Shown: positions 14,305-20,742 of the stretch, piece after piece | How positions within the stretch are numbered: the first letter of the stretch is position 1 | Layout of the letters: every line of letters begins with the position of its first letter | NCBI GenBank assembly: GCA_964388455.1 | Contig: CAYMAN010000017.1 | Span: forward strand, 1-47,315 | DNA: 47,315 nt | From: JBBRWO01 sp964388455 | GTDB taxonomy: Bacteria; Actinomycetota; Coriobacteriia; Anaerosomatales; JAAXUF01 | Direction of reading: 5' to 3' | Translations under genes and position numbers: made by a program | Notes under the pieces: model-generated | Databases searched by the model: none | Seen by the model: the letters and a program-made list of their open reading frames with translations, nothing else | What the model was told of the DNA's origin: nothing

Positions 14305-14411
14305 GGACACAGGATGAGGCCGGTGATTCTGCTCAGCATTCACTCGTACTCGCCAAGCGCGACAGTCTCGCCGCTGTTCACGTGGCATATCAACCGGAGC
14401 AATGGAGACCA

Positions 14412-14972
14412 ATGTACATAGCAGACGCCCAACGCGAGATCCGTCAGGCGTATCTGGGCGGCTTCATGGGCCAGTTGGTGTCGGGACTGTTGTGGCTTGC
14501 CTCTGCAGCTCTCGCCACGTGGAGTTCCCCGCGGTCCGCGATCATCCTGATAGTCCTGGGCGGATGCTTCATCTTTCCCATCACGCGGCTCGGTCTTGCG
14601 CTGATCCGCCGACCAGTTGCGATGACGCCAGGCAATCCGCTGAACGCGCTCGGGATGCAGGTCGCGTTCACTCTGCCGCTTTCATTGCCGGTCGTAGGGG
14701 CCGCCGCCCTCTATCGGCTGGACTGGTTCTATCCCGCTTTCATGATCGTCCTCGGAGCCCACTACCTTCCGTTCGTGTTCTTGTATGGGATGCGAATATT
14801 CGCGGTGCTGGCTGCACTGTTGGTCGGCGCTGGCATTGTGCTCGCGTTGTATCTGCCGCTGACCTTCGCGGCCGGGGCATGGATCACGTCCAGCTTGCTG
14901 CTGATCTTCGCCTTCGCGGGTAGGTGGGTGGTCGCTCGTGAAGCTACAGGCGGAGTCAAACCGGGATTCTGA
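14412..14972 (+). CDS. DUF7010-family membrane protein
   Basis: A 186-residue integral membrane protein with six likely segments (about 17-36, 42-60, 78-100, 105-120, 126-145, 150-170). The N-terminal block DAQREIRQAYLGGFMGQLVSG and the later GGCFIFPITRL are typical of a small family of conserved membrane proteins (DUF7010). ATG 14412 follows GGAG; a GTG at 14382 would add ten residues but lacks a ribosome site. The role is unknown. Bases 14305-14411 before it are leader sequence in which nothing else was seen. Confidence 0.75.
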   Translation: MYIADAQREIRQAYLGGFMGQLVSGLLWLASAALATWSSPRSAIILIVLGGCFIFPITRLGLALIRRPVAMTPGNPLNALGMQVAFTLPLSLPVVGAAALYRLDWFYPAFMIVLGAHYLPFVFLYGMRIFAVLAALLVGAGIVLALYLPLTFAAGAWITSSLLLIFAFAGRWVVAREATGGVKPGF

Positions 14973-14973
14973 C

Positions 14974-15059
14974 GGCTGACAAGCGCGTCAGCACGACTCG
15001 CAAAGGCGATCACACAGAGAGAGGCGCGTCGCGCGTGGGTTGTGCACAACACGTTCGGT
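14974..15059 (+). repeat. attC site, diverged
   Basis: Left core GGCTGAC (14974-14980), right core GTTCGGT (15053-15059), with boxes AAGCGCGTCAGCACG and CGTGGGTTGTGCACAACAC. The centre is AGAGAGAGGCG-rich, with no TANNNT hexamer. It starts just 2 bp after the previous stop. Confidence 0.82.
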
Positions 15060-15077
15060 ATTGCAGGGGGGATTGCT

Positions 15078-15350
15078 GTGAGGCGACTTGCGGTTTCAGC
15101 TACGTGCTCACTGGCTCTGGTACTCATCGCTCACGCGTTCTCGAACCTTCTTGAACCGGGACCACTAGCACTTCCTATCATGGTGGTACTCGAACTACCC
15201 GTGGTGTTGTCGTACTACCTCGTTGGCGTAACGGCCGCCTTCCCCTACTTGCTGGTTGCATGGTTCACCTGGGGCGTCTGTCTATATTTGGCGATATCAG
15301 TCTTCGCGTGGATCAAAGCGCGAGTACTCCGTGCCCGGCAGCATGTCTAA
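15078..15350 (+). CDS. Small membrane protein
   Basis: A 90-residue protein starting at GTG 15078 behind AGGGGGG. Three hydrophobic segments (about 3-22, 30-48 and 52-80) are linked by short loops, ending in a basic tail (KARVLRARQHV). No family is recognised. The stop TAA sits inside GTCTAAC of a degraded attC 3' half, so the end of the gene has been set by a recombination or deletion event. Confidence 0.6.
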   Translation: MRRLAVSATCSLALVLIAHAFSNLLEPGPLALPIMVVLELPVVLSYYLVGVTAAFPYLLVAWFTWGVCLYLAISVFAWIKARVLRARQHV

Positions 15351-15360
15351 CGCGTCCGAT
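15340..15360 (+). repeat. Truncated attC 3' end
   Basis: GCATGTCTAACGCGTCCGAT resembles the CATGCCTAACACGTTAGAT end of the attC at 11254-11337. Only the 3' box, spacer and core (GTCCGAT, 15354-15360) remain. Its core is one base from the complement of ATCGAAC at 15796, which supports it as the start of the next cassette. Confidence 0.5.
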
Positions 15361-15389
15361 TGTCTAGGGATTGTTGGGGGTTCGCGCTG

Positions 15390-15692
15390 ATGCCCATGAA
15401 CCCACTGCGCCTCACGGCATTCTGCAGGGGCTCGCACACCGAGGTGGTCGGGCGAGCCAGGGATGCGCTGAATTCGAGTGGAGCCAGCATTTTGGATTTC
15501 CACATGTTCTCGAACGCGATCCTTTGCCTCAACTTCGAGATTGCAGCTCGGCGGCTACCCGTTTTGGCAGAGGCGATTGCTCATGCGGATATCCGCCTTG
15601 ATCAGCGGAGCCTGGACGATCTTGGACAGGCCGCAGAGGATACCCGCCGATTTGTCGGGACGAAAGCGAGCCGGTTGTCGAGGGCACTCTGA
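15390..15692 (+). CDS. Small ACT-like cassette protein
   Basis: A 100-residue protein with a clear beta-alpha-beta-beta-alpha order: strand LRLTAFCRG, helix HTEVVGRARDALNSSG, strand ASILDFHMFSN, strand AILCLNFEIA, helix RLPVLAEAIAHA. This is the ferredoxin-like order of ACT-type regulatory domains, including the Ser-Gly turn before the second strand. ATG 15390 lies 9 bases after GGGGG. ACT domains bind small ligands such as amino acids, but free-standing cassette versions have no known partner. The fold is inferred from the secondary-structure pattern, not from a named family. Confidence 0.6.
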   Translation: MPMNPLRLTAFCRGSHTEVVGRARDALNSSGASILDFHMFSNAILCLNFEIAARRLPVLAEAIAHADIRLDQRSLDDLGQAAEDTRRFVGTKASRLSRAL

Positions 15693-15795
15693 GCATCAAC
15701 CTGATCAACGACGAGCCTGTCTTGCGCATCGAGGTGCCAGCGGTTCCGGGCTAGTAACCGAACAAGGCACTGATCGCGGGCTTGCGCGCGGCGAA

Positions 15796-15878
15796 ATCGA
15801 ACAGAGCCATCAACCTGACCGCCACAGGGTAGACTGACCTGAAGGCGCTGGGTGGCAGGTACGCCTAGCACGTAAAGC
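15796..15878 (+). repeat. attC site, diverged
   Basis: Left core ATCGAAC (15796-15802), right core GTAAAGC (15872-15878), boxes AGCCATCAACCTG and GGCAGGTACGCC. It is of the second subtype (GGTAGACTGACC), with TAGACT at 15830-15835. A further core ACCGAAC at 15757-15763 exactly complements GTTCGGT at 15053 and may be the original left core of the cassette that begins there. Bases 15693-15756 hold no gene. Confidence 0.75.
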
Positions 15879-15879
15879 C

Positions 15880-16674
15880 ATGCACCACGGGAGCGACTCT
15901 CACCAGCAGCAAGGCGGTCGGATTGTGGATACGCGTGTCATCACCATCAACGGCGCCGCAATCGAGTACTTCATTGCCGGCAGCGATGCGCCCGCAATCG
16001 TCCTGCTCAACGGTGCGGGAGGCCCATTGGAGGGTTGGATCCGGGTTCTTTCGCCGCTTGAGGCGGTCAGCACCGTCGTGGCCTACAACCGGCTCGGAAT
16101 AGGTCGTAGTAGCAAGCCTTCGGAACCGCAGACCGGAGACGTCGTCGTCGGCATGCTCCATACGCTGCTTGGGAAGCTGGAAGTGCGCCCGCCCTATGTT
16201 CTCGTGGGACACTCACTTGGAGGGCTGTTCATCAACCTCTTCGCGCGCACGTATCCGTCTGAGGTCGCTGCCGTGGTATTTCTGGATTCTGCGGCACCCG
16301 AGGACTCCACGTTGATCCATGAGCACGGCACCACCCTTCAACGCTTCACACAGCGCGTGGCCGATGCGGTCTTTGGGCGAGACCAGCTGGGCGAGGCGGC
16401 ATGCGTCCCGGAGACAGTGGAATCCATTGGGAGGGCGGGCACTTTCCCGTCTGTGCCGGTCGTGGTCGTCAGCGCAGGCAGACCCGCTCGGGGCATCCCG
16501 GCTGCCGTGCGCGCGGCGCGTGCCCGGAATCAAGAGGGACTGGTTGCTCTTTCGCCGTTGGGCGAGCATGTGGTTGCCAGCAGGAGCGGCCACTTCCCAC
16601 AGATCAGCGAACCGGCTCTCGTCTGCGATGTGATTCGATCAGTCGTAGCCTCGTTGCGGGAGCGTGATGGCTAG
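15880..16674 (+). CDS. Alpha/beta hydrolase
   Basis: A 264-residue alpha/beta hydrolase-fold enzyme (esterase, lactonase or similar). The oxyanion loop region is LLNGAGGPLEGW and the nucleophile elbow is VGHSLGGLF with the catalytic Ser. The acid follows FLDSAA, and the catalytic His is in SRSGHFPQISEP near the C-terminus. A cap segment lies between. ATG 15880 comes directly after the attC core with no ribosome site; GTG 15925 (VDTRVITINGAAIEY) is an equally likely start. The stop TAG lies within GGCTAGC, the remains of the next attC core. Confidence 0.82.
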   Translation: MHHGSDSHQQQGGRIVDTRVITINGAAIEYFIAGSDAPAIVLLNGAGGPLEGWIRVLSPLEAVSTVVAYNRLGIGRSSKPSEPQTGDVVVGMLHTLLGKLEVRPPYVLVGHSLGGLFINLFARTYPSEVAAVVFLDSAAPEDSTLIHEHGTTLQRFTQRVADAVFGRDQLGEAACVPETVESIGRAGTFPSVPVVVVSAGRPARGIPAAVRAARARNQEGLVALSPLGEHVVASRSGHFPQISEPALVCDVIRSVVASLRERDG

Positions 16675-16715
16675 CAAGCGCATCAGCGTGGAAGAGTTCA
16701 CCGCTGCAGCGCGGT
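16669..16715 (+). repeat. Left half of a broken attC
   Basis: GGCTAGC (16669-16675) followed by AAGCGCATCAGCG matches the 5' core and box of an attC. The rest of the site is replaced by the TetR gene region, so this site has lost its 3' half. Confidence 0.6.
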
Positions 16716-17332
16716 CAGACTGATTGCTCAGCCGGCCAATCAAGTCCGTCGATCAAGTGCGGTCGGAAGACCTCGAGAATCAGGCGTCCACCTCGGCGTA
16801 CTTCGTTCTCGTCGGTGGCTTCTCCCATCGCCTCAAGGTAGGCGAGCCACTGGTCTCCGACGACCCAACTTGCCATGACGAGGTCGTCGAGCCGCGCATC
16901 AGGCAATGGTCGGCAGATTCCCGCCGCGATCCACGCACTGATGAGGCTCCGGAAGTAGGCGAGCCTTCGGTGTTGAACGTCGCGGTAACGGTCTCTGATC
17001 GGTTCGCTGCCTTGGACGAGCCACGGCAACTCGCGCTGGAAGAACCGGAACCGCCACTGGGCGTCGAACGTATCTTCGAGCAAACCTAGCACCGTCTCGG
17101 GTGAAGGCGGAGCCGTGCCCGCGCGGTCCCAAACTTCGTCGTATGCGAGCAGCGCGCGCTCGTAGGCTTGCAGGATGATCTCCTCCTTGTTGCGGAAGTG
17201 GTAGTACAGGTTGCCGGGGCTGATGCCTGCGGCTTCTGCGATGTGATTTGTGCTCACGGCGGCGGTCCCGCGCTCGTTGAACAAGTCGATCGCGTTGTCG
17301 ACGATGTGCTCCTTGGTGCTTCGGCGTGCCAC
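16715..17332 (-). CDS. TetR-family transcriptional regulator
   Basis: A 205-residue repressor. The N-terminal HTH is typical: TKEHIVDNAIDLFNERGTAAVSTNHIAEAAGISPGNLYYHFRNKEEII (about 6-53). The C-terminal ligand domain is helical with tryptophan- and arginine-rich stretches (QWRFRFFQRELPWLVQG). GTG 17332 follows GGGAGGACC. It lies 73 bp downstream of the Acg-type nitroreductase gene on the same strand. The intergenic stretch contains ATGTAGAGTG, similar to the TAGAGTA repeats in front of the nitroreductase, so it probably represses both genes. The pair runs against the array direction. Confidence 0.88.
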   Translation of the reverse strand: MARRSTKEHIVDNAIDLFNERGTAAVSTNHIAEAAGISPGNLYYHFRNKEEIILQAYERALLAYDEVWDRAGTAPPSPETVLGLLEDTFDAQWRFRFFQRELPWLVQGSEPIRDRYRDVQHRRLAYFRSLISAWIAAGICRPLPDARLDDLVMASWVVGDQWLAYLEAMGEATDENEVRRGGRLILEVFRPHLIDGLDWPAEQSV

Positions 17333-17405
17333 GGGGTCCTCCCGGGTTGCGGATGAACTACTAGATGTAGAGTGATTGCACCATTCTGGTTGGTCAACTG
17401 AACCG

Positions 17406-18560
17406 CTACGCCTTCACGACCATGGGGGCTCGGCGCATATTCGGCTGCTGTTCACGCGTCGGGTAGCCGATGCGGAATGCGAGTACGACTTCGCCTGCTC
17501 CGCCCAGCTCCATGAGACCTGAAGAGAACGGACCGGCTGATCCCGCGACGACCTCTCGGTCCCGGATTGCGAGAGCCTGCGAGATCGGATGCGTGGAGAT
17601 GCCCTTCAAGGCCGCCGCAAGCTGGATCCGCTGGTAGGTGCGCCCTGCCTCGACCCATGCGTTCCGGTCGCCCGCCTTCTCGACGACGAGTATGCCGAAG
17701 GCAGGGGCGGTGCCGCAGTGCGTGTCGCGTGTGGCCTTCGCCCATCCCGCGTCGAACGAATCCGGCTTGGGAGGGAACAGCCCCATCATCAGCGAGATAG
17801 CCCCGGGCAGATTTGCCCCGTGCACAGTGATCCCGTCGCGGTACTTCTCGGCATCGGAGCGGCTCATGCGGTACCAGCGATGACTGTCCCGCTGCATCTC
17901 GACGTCGGCAATATGCTCCTCGGTCGCTTTCACGCAGAGCTCGCTGAAACGCGCGCGGGCGTCGGAGTCCGTCAGCCACTTCACGCGTACGTTCTCTGAG
18001 GCGAGGGAACCCAGCGCGGCGAGCGTGGCCGGGGTGAGTGCGCACTTCCCGTCGTACGCACTGCGGTTGGTGCGTCTCACGGGGATTGCGGGCGCGAGAT
18101 ACCCGTTGGCACCGGCCTCGGCGCCCTCTTCGGCAAACCGTAGCGTGGCGAAATGGCTGCCCGGAGCGCCGGGCACCTGCTCGACGACTACGGGTGTTCC
18201 GGCGCTGTCAGCCGCGATTACTGCATTTTCCAGCGCGCAACCGAGCGACACGTGCAACTCGCGTAGGCGAGGATCGGCATTGCCCATGGTCCTCTTCGTG
18301 TCGCCGAGGAGATCGATTCCTCGAGAGTCCACTCGGAACCGCCACGGTTGCGTGTTGTGCGAGCTGGGGGCCATTGTGGCCGCGAGCACGATGCGATCAA
18401 TGCCGGTTGCCGTGCCCCACGCCTCGGTTGGGTCTTCTGGCCGTGTCATTCGGTCCCAGGCCGTGACGCCTCCGACGCCTGCCACTGCGGCAAACGTCGC
18501 GATTCCAGCCGCTCCCTTCACGAAGTCGCGTCTTGTCATGGGGCTGTCTTCTCGGGTCAT
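17406..18560 (-). CDS. Acg-type FMN-binding nitroreductase, Tat-exported
   Basis: A 384-residue protein of the Acg family (double nitroreductase-like domain that binds FMN and may sequester it). A twin-arginine signal is at the N-terminus (MTRRDFVKGAAGIATFAAVAGVGG), so the protein is predicted to be exported folded. Family motifs: LAATMAPSSHNTQPWRFRV (about 54-72, nitroreductase-type FMN-binding arginine and the SSHNTQPW block), VSLGCALENAVIAA, PVRRTNRSAYDG, and the C-terminal QALAIRDREVVAG...RIGYP. ATG 18560 follows AAAGGGA. It probably forms a regulatory pair with the TetR gene. Acg in mycobacteria is induced under hypoxia; any similar role here is a guess. Confidence 0.85.
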   Translation of the reverse strand: MTREDSPMTRRDFVKGAAGIATFAAVAGVGGVTAWDRMTRPEDPTEAWGTATGIDRIVLAATMAPSSHNTQPWRFRVDSRGIDLLGDTKRTMGNADPRLRELHVSLGCALENAVIAADSAGTPVVVEQVPGAPGSHFATLRFAEEGAEAGANGYLAPAIPVRRTNRSAYDGKCALTPATLAALGSLASENVRVKWLTDSDARARFSELCVKATEEHIADVEMQRDSHRWYRMSRSDAEKYRDGITVHGANLPGAISLMMGLFPPKPDSFDAGWAKATRDTHCGTAPAFGILVVEKAGDRNAWVEAGRTYQRIQLAAALKGISTHPISQALAIRDREVVAGSAGPFSSGLMELGGAGEVVLAFRIGYPTREQQPNMRRAPMVVKA

Positions 18561-18583
18561 CGGCGATCCCTTTCATTCAACTA

Positions 18584-18624
18584 GAGCTAATACTCTACTC
18601 TTAATAAAGTAGAGTAGTAACTCT
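18584..18624 (-). promoter_or_regulatory. Operator-like inverted repeat upstream of the Acg gene
   Basis: TACTCTACT (18591-18599) and AGTAGAGTA (18608-18616) are perfect inverted repeats. The match extends outward to 15 of 17 bases per arm around an 8-base AT-rich centre. It lies 24-64 bp before the reverse-strand start, where a TetR-type repressor would block the promoter. Confidence 0.7.
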
Positions 18625-18666
18625 AATTCGCAATGTCAAGAAATCGCTTGCATGATGCTGGGGTGT

Positions 18667-18758
18667 GTCGAACAAGCGCATCAACCCGACGCGCACAAGC
18701 GTGTCGCCGCTTCGCGGCGTAATCTGTACGCGCGCGCGTTATGTGCAACACGTTAGGC
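18667..18758 (+). repeat. attC site, last intact one
   Basis: Cores GTCGAAC (18667-18673) and GTTAGGC (18752-18758), boxes GCGCATCAACCCG and CGCGCGTTATGTGC, GC-hairpin centre, TAATCT at 18720-18725. The left core exactly complements GTTCGAC, which opens the lipoprotein cassette at 3090 and whose own attC is missing. Confidence 0.93.
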
Positions 18759-18776
18759 CCAACGATGGGAGGCCAT

Positions 18777-19577
18777 GTGCCCGATGGTGTGAGTGGACCG
18801 AATTCGCCCACCGCGCTTGAACCGCTGATTACAGATCGCCGCATTCCTGTGCGGCGTGTGTGGGGCATGCTCGCATTGCGCTCGGCGCTGTCGTTCGGGC
18901 TGCTGCTCGTCCTCGCGATCGCCATGAACCTCGCCGGTCGCCGGGATGCCGTGGCGTCCTCGGCCGCGTGGTGGCTCTGGTTCGTGACTGCTGCGAACAT
19001 CGGATGCATCGCGTTGATGGTTCGGTTCGGCCGCCTTGAGGGACTGCGGCTCCGCGAGATCTACTTCGCCAGCAAGTTGACCTGGAAGGGCGATCTGCTC
19101 TGGACGCTGGTTTTCTCGGCTGGCACTGCGGTGTTCGCCATGCTGCCGGGCACGCTACTCGCCGGGGCCCTGTGGGGAGACGCCACCTATCCCAACGGAC
19201 TGCTGTTCCAGGCGTTGCCGCTGCTGGCTGTCTACCCGCTCTTCGTCCTGATGCCCCTCACTCAGGCGCTCGCGGAGCTCCCCACGTACTGGGGCTACGT
19301 CGCCCCGCGGCTTCGCGCGTCGGGTATGGGCCGGTGGGTGGTGATCGGCATCGTCGGGGCCACGCTCTCAGCCCAGCACCTGTTCTTCGCATTCCAGCTC
19401 GACTGGCGCTACGACCTCTGGCTGGCGGTCAAGTTTCTGCCGTTCGCGCTCTGGACGGGCTTCATCGTCGACCGCCGTCCCACGGCGCTGCCGTACCTGA
19501 TGGGCCTGCACTTCCTGCTCGATGCGAGTCTGCCGGTTCTGCTGTTGCTGGCTTCGAAGGGGATGCCGCTGTCCTGA
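18777..19577 (+). CDS. CPBP-like intramembrane protease homologue, degenerate motif
   Basis: A 266-residue integral membrane protein with about seven segments. Its C-terminal half has the CPBP/Abi layout: LMPLTQALAELPTYWGYVAPRL in the place of the EExxxR motif 1, VGATLSAQHLFFAFQLDW with the motif 2 histidine, and YLMGLHFLLDASL for motif 3. Motif 1 keeps only one glutamate (ALAELPTYWGY), so proteolytic activity is doubtful. GTG 18777 was chosen for its GGGAGG site; ATG 18765 and ATG 18741 are alternatives, the latter inside the attC. It is the last gene behind an intact attC. Confidence 0.65.
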   Translation: MPDGVSGPNSPTALEPLITDRRIPVRRVWGMLALRSALSFGLLLVLAIAMNLAGRRDAVASSAAWWLWFVTAANIGCIALMVRFGRLEGLRLREIYFASKLTWKGDLLWTLVFSAGTAVFAMLPGTLLAGALWGDATYPNGLLFQALPLLAVYPLFVLMPLTQALAELPTYWGYVAPRLRASGMGRWVVIGIVGATLSAQHLFFAFQLDWRYDLWLAVKFLPFALWTGFIVDRRPTALPYLMGLHFLLDASLPVLLLLASKGMPLS

Positions 19578-19629
19578 CCCGGACGTCGTCGTGCTGTGGA
19601 TGACGACTCTTCGGGGTGAGCGCTGTACC

Positions 19630-20067
19630 TCAGTGCACAGCCTGCTTCACGAGCGAGGCGATTGTTGCCTCATCAGCGGCCGTCAGCTTGGTCAGCGCGT
19701 AGGAGGTCGGCCACATCGTGCCTTCGTCGAGGTGTGCCTCCTGGTCGAAACCGAATGTTGCATACCTTGCCTTGAACTTGTCGGCCGCCTGGAAGAAGCA
19801 GACGATCTTGCCGTCCTTGGCATACGCGGGCATGCCGTACCAAGTCTTGGGCGAGAGTTCCGGTGCGCTGACTTTGACGATCTCATGGATCCGCTCGGCC
19901 ATGATGCGATCGGGCTCCGGCATCTCGGCGATCTTTGCGAGCACGTCGGCTTCCCCGGCGGCCCTGTCCTTGCTCGCGCGCGCTTCGGCCTTGAACTCCT
20001 TGGAACGCTCTTTCATCGCGGCTCGTTCCTCGTCTGAGAATCCCGCGGACTTCTTGGTCTCCACCAT
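19630..20067 (-). CDS. DUF1801/YdhG-family protein with helical N-terminus
   Basis: A 145-residue protein. The core (about 45-145) matches YdhG/DUF1801: MAERIHEIVKVSAPELSPKTWYGMPAYAKDGKIVCFFQAADKF, then YATFGFDQEAHLDEGTMWPTSYALTKL. An N-terminal highly charged helix (SDEERAAMKERSKEFKAEARA) precedes it, as in many actinobacterial versions. ATG 20067 follows GGGAG. It reads opposite to its neighbours. The function is not established. Bases 20068-20333 contain no other recognised gene. Confidence 0.85.
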   Translation of the reverse strand: MVETKKSAGFSDEERAAMKERSKEFKAEARASKDRAAGEADVLAKIAEMPEPDRIMAERIHEIVKVSAPELSPKTWYGMPAYAKDGKIVCFFQAADKFKARYATFGFDQEAHLDEGTMWPTSYALTKLTAADEATIASLVKQAVH

Positions 20068-20333
20068 GTGGACTCCCATCCGAGTTGGGTTCGCCTTTAC
20101 GGCCGAATTCCGTCTGCTGTGTGGACCGTGGTCGACTTCCAGCACTGTATGGCTCCTGCCCGCATGCCTCAATCGACAAACGCACTTGGCCTCACGGCCT
20201 CCGTGGCCATCCAACAGCCGATCGACGCAGACATATCGGCCGTGTGAGGTATTCTCAGGTCGTGAGATACGCGGGCCGACATGCAGGTCGCGCGGAAAAC
20301 ATCACCAACACAAGAGAGCGACGAGGTAGGAAG

Positions 20334-20723
20334 TTGAGTCCCACAGAGCTGGCCGCCATCGTATTCACAATCATGACGCTCTGTGTCGTCGGCTTTCAGG
20401 TGGCGCTGGCACTCGGCGCGCCTTGGGGCGCCTATGCGATGGGCGGCGCGTTCCCCGGCAGGTACCCGGTTCGTATGCGGGTCGCGGCGGTCGTGCAGTC
20501 AGTCATTCTTGCGGTCATCGCGGTCGCGGTACTGTCAGCCGGCGGAGTTGTCACTGCGCCGTGGGGAGTGACGCCGACGTGGGCCATCTGGGGCGTCGTT
20601 GCACTGCTCGGCGTTGGTCTCGTGCTGAACCTCATCACCCCGAGTGCAGGAGAGCGACGAATCTGGGCACCCGTCGTTGCGGTCATGCTCGCATGCTCCA
20701 TCGTCGTGGTCGTGGCCGGTTAG
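20334..20723 (+). CDS. Small four-segment membrane protein
   Basis: A 129-residue protein with four hydrophobic segments (about 4-25, 45-66, 75-95, 105-128) and a short loop GGAFPGRYPVRMR between the first two. TTG 20334 follows GAGGTAGGAAG, an upstream ATG lacks a ribosome site. The pattern GAPWGAYAMGG...RYPVRMR is shared by a family of small actinobacterial membrane proteins of unknown role. It lies 19 bp before the lipase pseudogene. Confidence 0.65.
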   Translation: MSPTELAAIVFTIMTLCVVGFQVALALGAPWGAYAMGGAFPGRYPVRMRVAAVVQSVILAVIAVAVLSAGGVVTAPWGVTPTWAIWGVVALLGVGLVLNLITPSAGERRIWAPVVAVMLACSIVVVVAG

Positions 20724-20742
20724 CGGTTAGCTCGGAGAATCG

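Larger units (their letters stand above)
1..18758 (+). mobile_element. Chromosomal integron: integrase plus attC cassette array
   Basis: An integron integrase gene is followed by a long head-to-tail series of related 82-92 bp attC sites, each separating one or two short genes. Seen directly: the repeated core pair (RYYYAAC and GTTRRRY), the paired inner boxes with the usual extra unpaired base on the 5' side, and strong sequence likeness between sites. High site similarity and many cassettes of unknown function are typical of sedentary chromosomal integrons rather than mobile resistance integrons. The array runs off the left edge of the window, because an attC 3' half is present at bases 1-59. 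A stretch at 3.6-7.5 kb is interrupted by an IS30 remnant and toxin-antitoxin genes. The right boundary is soft: decayed sites lie near 21.1 and 23.0 kb. Confidence 0.9.

Noticed and set aside
20208..20290. ATCCAAC and following bases as an attC
   Set aside because: Core-like seven bases only; no inner boxes or right core at the proper distance.
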